The notes under the pieces were generated by a model that was not told where the DNA came from, made no database searches, and was given only the letters and a program-made list of their open reading frames with translations. 64,000 nucleotides of DNA from Cyprinus carpio (lineage: Eukaryota; Chordata; Actinopteri; Cypriniformes; Cyprinidae), in the NCBI RefSeq assembly GCF_018340385.1, contig NC_056588.1, positions 18,768,560-18,832,559 on the forward strand, written 5' to 3'. Each line of letters begins with the position of its first letter. The stretch's first letter is position 1. Both the position numbers and the translations under genes were made by a program. This document shows, in pieces, positions 39,001-51,000 of this stretch.

Positions 39001-42000
39001 ACAAATTTAAGGGGTAACAATTTAAATGGTATTCAACAAATAAAATACAGATATTAACAAATGATAATGCTTTGATTAAATGAATATTAGATCCTTTTCT
39101 ACAAAAGCAACCTCGAAGGCAAGGCAAGGCAAGGTAAGTTTATTTATATAGCACATTTCATAAACAATGGTAATTCAAAGTGCTAAATAGTAATAAAAGA
39201 AAGTAAAATAATCATGAAGAAAAATAACAAAAATAAAACAAGCAATTTTAAAACTTTTAAAATTATTTACAAATTGACTTATTTAAAATGAATTTAAAAC
39301 AGTTAAAAATAGAAAACAATTTTACATAAAATACAGTGAATATGTAAAATACAGTGCAATCAGTTCGGACATCGCACAGTGCTCATTCAATAAATGCACA
39401 GCTGAACAGGTGAGTTTTGAGTAGATTTAAATATGACTAATATTTTAGCACATCTGATCTCTTCTGGAAGCTGATTCCAACTGCGAGCAGCATAGTAAAT
39501 AAAGGCGGACTCCCCTTGATTTGTGTGAACCCTTGGTATTTCTAACTGACTCGATCCTTATGATCTGAGTGGTCTGTTAGGCTTATATTCAGTTAACATA
39601 TCTGCAATATATTTTGGTCCTATTTCATTGAGTGATTTATAAATGAGTAAAAGTACTTTAAAATCAATCCTAAATGTAACTGGAAACCAGTGTAAGGACC
39701 TGAGGACTGGTGTGATATGCTCAGATTTTCTGGTTCTAGTCAGAATCCTGGCTGCAGCGTTCTGGATGAGCTGCAGCTGGCTAATGGTCTTCTTGTGAAG
39801 GCCGGTGAGGAGACCATTACAATAGTTCACCCTGCTGGTGATAAAGGCATGAACAAGTTTCTCCGAGTCGTGACTGGAAACAAAACATCTAATTCTTGCA
39901 ATGTTTTTTAGATGATATTATGCTGATTTAGTTACTGCTTTGACATGACTACTGAAACTAAGGTCCGTCTCCAGAATCACACCAAGATTCTTGACTTGAT
40001 TTTTAGTTGTTTGACCCCTATAGTCAAGGCATGCATTCACCTTGAAAACTTCATCTTTGTTTCCAAATGCAATGACTTCAGTTTTTTCCTTGCTTAACTG
40101 AAGAAATTTCTGGCACATCCAACTATTAATTTCATCAATACATTGGCAGAGGGAGTCAATGGGGCTGTAGTCATTTGGTGATAAGGCTAGGTAAATCTGG
40201 GTATCCTCAGCATAGCTGTGATAGGCATTTTGGTTCTTTCTCATTATTTGACTTAGTGGAGCATATACAGGCTAAACAAGAGCGGTGCAATAATTGAGCC
40301 TTGTGGGACTCCGCATGTCATGGACGTCCACTTAGACGTATGCTCTCCTATACTCACATAATAACCTCTCCCTTCTAAGTATGACCTGAAACATTTGAGT
40401 AACATCGCAGAAAGCCAGACCCAGTTTTCCAGTCTCTCTAGTAGTATGTTATGATCGACAGTGTCAAATGCAGCACTGAGATCTAGCAATACCAGCACTG
40501 ATATTTTGCCAGAGTCAGAATTTAAGCGAATATCATTTATTATCTTAATGAGTGCTGTCTCTGTGCTGTGACACGGTCGGAAACCATATTGAAAATTGTC
40601 AAGGTATCCATTTGAGTTTAAGTATTTGTTCAGCTGATTAAAAACTACCTTTTCTATAATTTTGCCTATAAAAGGAAGATTAGATATTGGTCTATAATTG
40701 CTCAAAATGGTGTTATCAAGATTGCTCTTTTTCAGGAGGGGCTTAACAACTGCAGTTTTACAGGGTGTTTGGAAATACCCCAGAAAAGTGCGGCTTTCAC
40801 CACTTCTAAGAGATCTGCTTCTAAACAGTTAAGCACACTTTTGGAAAAAGATGTGGGAAGTGTGAAGATAGCAGGTTGACGATTTTAGGTGCTGCACTAT
40901 TTCTTCCAAAATTTTGCTATCAGTTGCTTCAAAAATAGACATAGTATATCTTTTTGATATTGCGGCCAAATCTGTCTGACCTCTGCATTTCTTGAGAATG
41001 TGCTAATCTCCTTCCTGATATTAATGATCTTCTCAGAAAAGAAGGAAGCAAACTCATTGCATTTGCTAACTGAGAGCATTTCACTGGGAATCTGACTTGG
41101 GGGGTTTGTCAGTCTCTCAATAGTGGGAAAAAGAGTACGAGTGTTGTTTAAGTTACTGTTTATAAGGTTTGAGAAGAAATTCTGTCTAGCTGTGGCTGGT
41201 TTCACATTGAAAGCATGAAGGCTATAGTGAATTTTCAAGTTTTGTCTTCCGCCACATCCGCTCGCCTTTTCTGCATTGCCTTTTCATAGTCTGAACTGCT
41301 GTTGATCTTCTCCAAACTGATTTCTGTCTGTTTGTTTTCTTACTGACTATTATTGGGGCAATATCATCAATAACATTCTTAACTTTTGAGTTAAAGGTAT
41401 CAAGGAGAATATCAACAGAGTCTGCAGAAATGCTTGGTGTTAAAGATACATGTATATCGAAGTGCTATGTTTGACCGAAACTTGGCTAAAACCAGATGAT
41501 TACATCACTCTAAATTAGGGCTGTGCGATTAATCGAAATCGTAATAAAATCACGATTTGAGCGTGCGCGATTTCTAAATCGCTTTATAGCACGATTTTCC
41601 GCGGTCCCGACCTCCCGCAGTATGCTATCTGATTCAATCAGAATGCAGCGCACCTAAGTGGAGCGCGAGAACAGAACAGACTGGGCATATGCCTAACTCC
41701 AGGTTCAAAAACACTGTCTGTGATGCGTATTTTTTCCGAGCCCATGTTAATGGATCAGAACGTTCACACTGCACACGGTAAAAGATGTGAACAGAAAAGG
41801 TTAGAAATCGAAAGGTGCGAAAAGAATGAATATCTAGCGCATGAGCATAGAGAGAGTTGTGAGTGAGTGAGTGAGAGGAGACATGTTTTAAGTGCGCGCA
41901 TTCTCTCCGGACGAGAGCAGCGTGTATCTGAGCACGCGTGTCTGGTTTTGTTACAAAGGAGAGGAAATCTGCTTGCGAGCGGAGAGATTCGCGCTCGCGC

Positions 42001-45000
42001 ATTATTTTAATGTGCTTTCGCGTTACAATAACGCGCTCTTGCTGCTGCTTCTGCACCGCATACACATATTGTATACGCACTGCAGATGGAGTACGTGTGA
42101 ACCTTGGGCAATAAATATATTTCAGCACCTGAGGCACCGCTACAATGAGCTCTATGACCAATGCATGGCAAAAAAAAAAAAAAAAAGCCCTGGACACGTT
42201 TTTTTTTTTTCTTTTTTTGCCATATGTCTAGACTTTTTGTTTGACGTCTTTACTTAGTGATTATTTTGACCTATGTCTGTTCTAGAGACATGTTACAACT
42301 TTTTGATAAAGCTCTCATTGGTTTTCTTTTGGAAATGTTTAAAATTTATCGTCAAAATCGTGATTAAAATCGAAATCGCAAAATTTAACAAAAAATCGTG
42401 ATAGGTTTTTTTGTCCATATCACACAGCCCTACTCTAAATAAGTCTTCTCCCCAAGTTTACTGTTTTAAACATGAGCTGCATTCAAAAGGTAAAGGGGAA
42501 GGTGTTGCAACAATTTATAGCAATATTTTCGGTATTTCTCAGAGGTCTAGTTTCAAGTATAATTCTTTTTAAGTAATTTATTTATTTAATGTTTTATTTG
42601 TATAGGGACAGATACAATAAACATAGATGAAACTGAAATACAGTAGTCCCATCCATGTATCATACTGGTTGTAGCTAAAGCTAATTTGCAGCACTTGTCC
42701 CTAGGAGGGCTTTTATAAATTGCAAATACAAAAAACAAGTATACAAAAAAAAAAAACTTCGTAATATGACTAAAAGTTTGTTGCTGAATCAACCAAGATT
42801 CCGTAGCTTTTTTTTAATTATTATAATTTGCAACAGATTTTAGATAAACAAGCAATGAATTCCAAAATTGTACACCCTTCACTTAGACAAAAGTCTGAGC
42901 AAAAGATGTTTTAAGCCCTGTCACTGTGTCAGATTATGCAATTTTGACTCATAAAATATTGTTGAGTCCTGAACAAGAAACATGTCAGACTATATGATGC
43001 TACCTGGTCATTCATTGCATGCCATCATAACAACGTGTATGCTGTCATCAATAGCGTGGGACAAGACAGAAGGTGCTATGAGCGTAAACAAACAATGACT
43101 AGCGAACAGCGTGTTTTGCCCTGTCTTGTCATCAGAAAAGCCCAAAAAAGAAAGAAAACCTGACGATGGATACAAATCTGGATGGCATGAAGAGGATGGT
43201 ATGGACTGTCAAAGAGAACTGAGGTAAAATAGTTTTTTATTTTACCTTTTTTCACTATGGCGGTAGTCCCTCATCATAAATGCAGGAGTATTGTCGCTGT
43301 AGCTCCACAAACATTTTCCTCCATTGCAAAATTACGCCTAGCAAGACCGATACCATTGTCTCCCTTTTGTTTCGGCATGTTTGAAAGCTTCTGCGAAGGC
43401 GCTTCTGTGTTCTTATTGGCCAGTGTCACAGATGTGATGGAACTTGTCGTGTACGATGAGAAAAAAAAAATTAAACATGCTAGTCTTTCTGTGTTGACGT
43501 CGTAAAGCATCGCAGAGGTGTCGTGCACTATGACACACTACACAAGAAAAAAAAATATTGAATTGTGCGTCCCGACGCCCATTGTCATATACGAATCCCC
43601 ATGACACCCTATGTCAAGCAGATCGTGGCAAAATCGGGCTAAAATTGTGTAGTATGATCGGGGCTTTACAAAATAAAACTTTTACAATTTCCACCAGAAG
43701 CTGCTCTGGTGGATCTGCTGCTCCCCTGCAATCTTTCAAAAAATTTGCATAAGGGCATAGAGGCAAGACCATTTAAACATTTAAACACAATCTTTACATA
43801 GTGAAAAAAAGACAAAGTGAGCAAAACTCAAAATCTTATATTTAAGACAATGATGGTATCTTATTTGCTTTCTGTCTAAAATTTTCAAAGCTCTATTGTA
43901 AAGACATTCAGTCTGATTAGTTATAGATTGATTTGTCTGAGACCAAATAACTAATCCATATACTGTATGTGATAATATTGAGTTTAAAAACAAAAAATCA
44001 TGGTCATATGTTAAACAATTTTGTGGTGCTTTACATATCATTATCTAGTGTAATAAGTGGTAATGATATACCCCTACTGACGTTTGTACTGACTACTGTA
44101 TACAGGCCATCAGGGCACCATACAGACTTTATCAAAGAATTTGCTGATTTACTATCTGAGCTTGTGCTGGCTGCAGATAAAGTATTAATTATTTTAATAT
44201 CCATGTAGATGATGAAAAAGATGCATTGGGATCAGCATTTATAGACAGTCTATTGGGATTAGACAACATGTGTCAGGACCTGCTCATTGTGAATATCATA
44301 CTTTAGATTTAACACTATCACATGGAATTGATGTCAATGGCATTGCAGTTCAGCAGTGGAAAGATGAAATCTCAGATCATTATATAGTCTTGTGTATACT
44401 CCATAGAGCTAAAGCTGTAAACTCAACTCCTTATTACAAATATGGTAGAACCATCATTTCTACAACAGAAGACTGCTTTTTAAATAATCTTCCAGATTAT
44501 GGAAGATTATTTAATGCCTGCTTCAACACTAACTGCGGTTACTGAAACCACCCCTTCTCTCTTTGCGTGAACATTTGGGCGGCATTACGCAAATATTTCC
44601 ACATAGTGACATAGACGTGGGGGCATGTTTGAATGAGCTGTTTTAGGGGGGCATGGCTGAGTCTTAACTTTGATAACGAATATATCTTTGGATTTGGGAC
44701 TTTAGTCTTTGCAACTTTTCAGATCTTCTTCATGCACCAAGAGCTTGTAACACTCCAAAGAGAAGGGAAAAATTTAAATCGCATCATATTTTAATTTAAC
44801 ATTAAAATGATTGACATGCGCAAGCTAGGCATATAGTTTCTATTTGTAACACGTGTTTAAAGGGTTGCGCAGTGTAGCCAATAACAGACTTAGCTATGCA
44901 GCCATCAGCTACAGTATCACATCAGACAGTGCAATATAGATTCACCTGAGGGACAATTCCACTCATTCTTTGCTATAGGACCGGAAGAATTGTATAAACT

Positions 45001-48000
45001 TGTTAAATCATCTAAACCAACAACATGTATGTTAGACCATATACCATCTAAGCTACTAAAAGAACTGCTTCCAGAAGTCATGGATCTTCTTCTGAATATT
45101 ATTAATTCATCATTGTCATTAGGATGTGTACAAAAACCTTCTAACTGTCTGTTATTAAGCCTCTCATTAACCTGTTAACCAGGACTCTCTGGAGATGATA
45201 ATGCTCAAAAAGATAAAACGTTACAGACCCTGAAGTGCCTTTAAAAAATTTTACCATACTGATTTTTTTTATTATTATTATTTCATATAAAAATACATGA
45301 AATCAGTCCTGGAGCAATCCAGAAAAGTAATGGGTTGAAAGTCACATGTCTCATGAGTTTCTATTTCAAATCTGAAGAAGATACCATGAAAAATTAGATT
45401 CCTGCAACCATTTTTCTGAAACTATGTCAAGTCCACAACCAACTTATCATCTTTTCATTATGTGTATTTGTCCGAATAGTGGGGTTCTGTGTAGTTTATT
45501 TATAGACGTCATCTGTTACGGCGCTCACTGACTGAGTGCACCGCTGCGTGATAGCGCGGGGCTTGTTGATCCCACTCTCGCTGAATTTCTGACAATTACC
45601 GCGTGCTCCCATCCACTCCCTTGATTTTTTATTTTTTTTTTATTCATTCCCCCAAACATTCCAAATTTGTATATAATTAGATTTTGTGATCGCGCGCACA
45701 CCGTGTAAGGGAGCGCATCTTATGATCAAAGATATTTGTCAATGAGCTCAAGATCTGATGAGGAGGAAATCCTCCAACATCTTGTCAGCCATCTCTCCTT
45801 ACTTTTGACCCATGACCAATCGTGCCTCTTTAGTGAATCTGAACTCTCCTCCCGTCCGTATTTAATTTACAAAGCCTGATCATCATGCAGAGTACACGTG
45901 ATCATGCAGGATACAAATGCACACTTCACAAGATCTCACAGCTGGATTCGACTAAGTCTACAAGGTTTGTGAAATTAAATGTCTTATTAGAAATACAAAT
46001 ACAAAAATCAGTTAATATATTGGCCATGGCGATATATCGGTCAACCTCTACTCAGCTCTATATTTCTTTGCGGTCCGATACCAATTCAAACAGAATGCAT
46101 AGCTCATTTATATATAAAAATTATGACTGGATGACTAGTGATTTCCTACTGCTGAATTTAGGAAAAAACAAAAACAAAAAAAACAGAGGTGTTAATTATG
46201 GGACCAAAAACCTCTGCATGTAATAATCTAGAACAGGGGTTTTCAACCTAGGGGGGTGCCAGCACCTTTCAAGGGGGGCGCAAGCATCTGTTAATTTAGA
46301 GGCATACTCTCAAGTAGCCTATTTATGAATACGAGCTAGCAAATCTTTAACCATCCACTGGGGGCAATCTGATTTGTCCCACTGCTAATCAGTCGACAAT
46401 TAGAGCAGAGTTGGCTCGAGTATCAGTCACGCTTATTGATAGTGTAAGATGATTTACGGTTAGCCGTGTTTTGGGAATCCAGCCACGTATTGGCATGTTG
46501 CTATCAGAAACATGCTCAGCCATCACATTGAATCAGGTAATATGTTTATTATCAGGTTATATATTTATTATCAGGTTTTATATATTTATTATCAGGTTAT
46601 ATATATGTCCCTGTTGCTCAGTGGTAGAGCATTGCGTTAGCAGCGCAAAAGGTTGTGAGTTCAATTCCAAGGGAACACATGTTAGGTAAAAAAATGTTAG
46701 CCTGAATGCACTGTAAGTCCCTTTGGATAAAAGCGTCTGCTAAATGCATAAATGTAAATGTAAATAAATGTAAATATTTGTTTCATTATAATTACGCACA
46801 CTATACCGGGGCAGTCCTAAACCCTTTTAGGTTTCAGCCCCACTATGTTTCGTCTTAGACCCCCAAAACTGTCTGAACGATCGGGCCAGTGCTGCTTCCT
46901 CAAGAAAGTTTTATCATTCTCAAGTGTTTTATGTCTTGTCAGTTTAAACATTAAACTAATTTTAAGCCATTTAAGCACAAGACATCTCAATGCGGTACTC
47001 ACATGCTGTGACAGATTGTTTCTGTGCGCACCGTGCACACAACTGAAGTGCACAAACAAAGCCATCTCAGATCCTGAGATCCGTACATTTCTTATGTTAA
47101 TAATGTATAATGTAATGTATAATGTAATAATTAAAAAGAACAAAAGAAAAATCATTCACTGATCTTAAGTAACGTCTGAAGTTTTAATGGATATTTTTGT
47201 ATATGTTTAAGGGGTCTTATGATGCTATTTCAAGTTTCCTTTCCCTTTGGAGTGTTACAAGCTGATTGTGCATAGATAAGATCCCTGAAGTTGCAAAGCC
47301 TAAAGTCTCAAAACCAAAGAGATATTCTTTATCAAAGTTAAGACTCTGCCACGCCCCCCTAAAACGGCTCATTCAAACATGCCCCCACATGACTACGTCA
47401 CGAGGAAATATTAAGTTCAATATTAAGCGCATCAAAGTTTTAGTGGAAAAAAAAAGAGTTTCAAACAGTCCTCATCTCTGCCGCACAGCAGCGCTGTGCC
47501 ACACCTGCGATGACTTTAGCGCCTCAGTTCAAGCTAGAAACCTGCGCAGGATGGATTTTTCAGTCCCTCGTGGAAATATTTGCATAATGCCGCATAAATG
47601 TTCACTCAAAAAGAGAAGGCATGGTTTCAGTAACCGCAGTTAGTGTTGAAGCAGCCATGTCAGGGAGATGCTGTGCATTTCTAGGCGAAAGCAAAAGCAC
47701 TTTATTTGGCCTTCTGAAAGTAGATGCATTTAGGAATCTTTAAGATTACTTACAACAGAACAGCAACGTATTTTATGGATGACCGTTTCGTGAACCTAGG
47801 AGAGGACATAATTTTGACTTTGCTACGACAATCTGGCGCTTCTGAATCAACTACTGTAAGTATGTTTTGTTATTAGTTTAAGTATTTGCTATTGAATGTT
47901 CAAATGCAGAGTTTTGCGTGTCGTGTTTGTGTATGTACAGTAAGAGAGAGAGAGAGAGACAGGGACTCAGCTGTCTTAACCGTCAGTGGCTTGTGTACTG

Positions 48001-51000
48001 CAAACACGTAGGAGCTTCATCACTGTGTCTGTCACGTGACTCTGGTCCCCTTTTGGGCTTGAACTGATGGTTAAACTAAGGACATTATTAACTGTCTTTA
48101 CATTTATTTTGAAAGATGAAGCTCAAGATCATGGAAAGGGGCGTTACATTTCCGATGAGTGCTTGTGGTGTTTGGCCAATCACAATGCACTGGGTCAGTT
48201 CGCCAATCAGCGCAGACTGCGCTTGTCAGAAGGAGGGACTTTGTAGAAAACAATGTGTTTGAGAGAGGCGGGGCATAGAGGACCTACAATAATGTACAGT
48301 ATTTGAAAAATAATGTGTTTTTTGAACATTAAATCATGTGGCCAAATTCTGGTACACCAAATACACAGAACCGACTCAGCCTGGTTTCTGAGGGGTTTTT
48401 TTCCCCTCCATTTCTGTCACTTATGGAGTTTTGGTTCCTTGCCACTATTGCCTTTGGCTTGTTCGAGAAACAGTTTCTGGCAGTATTGTTGAGTTAATTG
48501 CACAAACACTATTTAGAGAGAGCTGAATTGAGCTGGATGATGACCTCACTGAATCAATGATGAACTGACTTTAACCGACCATTTTTCTATTGTCCTTTTG
48601 CATTATCATCACATGTATTCCTGTTTAAGATTGTAAAGCTGTTATGACAGTCTGTATTGTATTAAGCGCTATATAAATAAAGATAAATAATGTAATTACA
48701 TGCTTCACCTCTGTTTTCACCCTGTTGGATTATGTTAAGTAATAATATGTAAAGAGTAATATAAATTCAGTTAATCTAATTAATTTGACAGCAATAATAG
48801 CAAATCATGGTAGATTTGAAAAAGAGTTACAATTCGCATATTTCTAGATGCTGTCAAGGGTGAACTTATTCTTCAGCCTCCTCATCCCGGTTCTAAATTT
48901 CCCTCAGAAGTTTGTGCCGGAGGTTTTTTAGGTGGGAAATAGTCCTCCAGAATTTATTGCAAACTCACTCACTCAGCTTTGACTCTGTTCCGAAATGGAA
49001 AATTCAATTTCTCTGATCATGTCAATTCCCAGTGGATAATATCAAGTCCCATCTTATATATATTTCCCATTACACATTATTTTTGCTCAGAAATATGTTA
49101 AATTACACAAATAAAAAGGCTTGCAAATGTAGATTCTTGTTGTAAAATTTCAACATGCAAGAGGAAAGTTAATAAAGCTGTATACAATAACAGTAAATAT
49201 TCAACATACACAATCATTTAACTTCTTGTTCTTTGTTCTTATTTTTGGAAAATTTCTCCAGGCTCTCCATGGAAGGATTTTGTCATCTTCTAGACAGCAT
49301 TGAGCGACGTCTCAGTGCTAAAGACGTGAACCTCTACAGAAGCACAGTCAATGAGCAGAAACTCGATGATATCATCAGGTCAGAGAAGGAAGATGTTTTG
49401 TTCCCTGTTTGAGTCTGCTTCCTCTCATGGTGCTTTAGTGTTCACAGATTCAGTGGAAGTTGCATTACCCTGCCTTTAAGGGCTCTCACTATAAATTGAG
49501 TGCCATTACTTCGGCACCAACAACACTCTAGCAATAAATCTTGGTTTCTAAGAGGTTTTGAATCACAGTGAATTGTTATAGTAGCCATTTTGCAATGGCG
49601 CCTATACATGCTAGTTTATTGTTTTCTGTTTTTATTTGTGTAGATTGAAATAAGTGGAGAGTATCTGTACTAATAAAATAAGTGCACTTTTAGTAATGCT
49701 GCATTATTTGTGTGATTTTTCAAGGGAGGCTCCAGTGTGTGTGCCTACACTCCACACATTCTCATTTCTAGTGTGATGTTTCTTTATGTATTGCCCAGTA
49801 TATGTGGTCAGTGTGGGCGTCTGGATGGTGTGGAGCTGCATTCGTGTGGTGCGGTTGTTCTGCAGCAGCTGCCCCTGTTGTCCTGCAGTCTGTCTCATGG
49901 AAGCCTGTTACCCAATGATCTGATCAACACTTACTGGTCATCAGCTACAAAACCAGAACAGATCAGGTATAGTGCATTACTGTTCTCTGGACTCATAGCA
50001 TCTATTAAGGTTGTTTCACTTATGTATAGCAAGAGACTGTTTGATTGTTTGAATAATACGTCCTTAATCATAAAGCTGTTTTTGTAATATTACATTTTTG
50101 TTTAAATTATATCAATGATATGTACATATTTAAAGGAATACAAATATAACCACAATAAAGTATTAACTATTTAAAAATAAATATTGTGTTATTGAGCCAG
50201 TCACAGGGTGGTTCATGTTTCTTGCAGTTATTTGATTGTGATGTATATGAATGAAGTTGTGTGTGTGATACATTTCTTCATCCTGGTTTGGGCATGCAGG
50301 TCATGTCTGTCAGCTGAAAGCGCTCTGCTGTGGGACTGCTGTTTTAGACACTTCTTTCAGCTTCAGCAACAGAAAATCCTCAGCACTGACCACATCATCC
50401 AGCTCTTCACTCCACTGCTAGTCCCAAACAATGCCACCTACACTGAGAAGGTATCACTCACTCTCCCCTGGTTTCTGCTTCACTGTTTAGTTTTATATAT
50501 ATATATTAGGGGTGTGACGAGACACTTATCCCACGAGATGAGATGAGACTGGGTTCACGAGAACGAGACAAGACTTTTTTTTACAGAAATACTCTATGAA
50601 ATATATAGGGAATAGTCTTTTATTTAACTGAAAACTCATTTAACTCGTTGCCGTCTACCTTCACCAGGTTTTATAACTTGTATGTCCCTACCCTGCATGC
50701 ACAGATTTTGTCCACACTTCATTCTGCATTTGCTTATAGCACGGCACTATTGGACTTGTTCCTCATAAGTGTGTTAACGCAACGAGAGAGACCTTTTGAA
50801 AGGGAACGCTCCGGTTACTAACATAGCCTTGGTTGCCTAAGATAAGGGAATGAGCATTGCGTAGGCTGCCGTGCCGTTTTTTTTTTCTTTTTGGGAACGA
50901 AGCGCCATTGGTTCATGCAGCTACACAAACACGAACAAATCAGGCTTCAGTATCAGAGTAAACCAGGAGTTTTTAATTTTTTTTTTCTTTTTCTTTTAAT

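Larger units (their letters stand above)
41434..48692 (+). mobile_element. L2-like LINE, plus strand, split into at least six pieces
   Basis: Pieces in order: 41434-41515 and 42433-42565 (endonuclease, CLTETWLKPDDY), about 44042-44510 (LTTVYRPSGHHTDF, HTLDL, DHYIVLC), about 44930-45170 (linker, DHIPSKLLKELLPEV), about 46050-46226 (reverse transcriptase tail, TQLYISLRSDTN), and about 48355-48692 (3' UTR ending in CGCTATATAAATAAAG). The intervening DNA is later insertions. The core reverse transcriptase is missing or replaced. It starts head to head against the minus-strand LINE at 41433. Confidence 0.7.
13553..49261 (+). other. kiz intron 6, about 35.7 kb, transposon-filled
   Basis: This intron separates exons 6 and 7 and holds most of the mobile DNA in the window, listed individually below. 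I found no additional kiz exon in it; the joined frame does not need one. Confidence 0.85.

Noticed and set aside
41634..42197. 187-codon open frame on the minus strand
   Set aside because: It lies inside the hAT non-autonomous element, includes poly-A/T-encoded Phe runs, and shows no domain or codon signal.
46614..46685. Functional tRNA gene
   Set aside because: A and B boxes are present, but the 3' half lacks an acceptor stem and leads into a SINE core and tail.
39112..48692. Single LINE with 5' inversion by twin priming
   Set aside because: The plus and minus pieces overlap in the endonuclease-to-linker region, and each has its own 3' end (39112 and about 48692), so two separate insertions are more likely.
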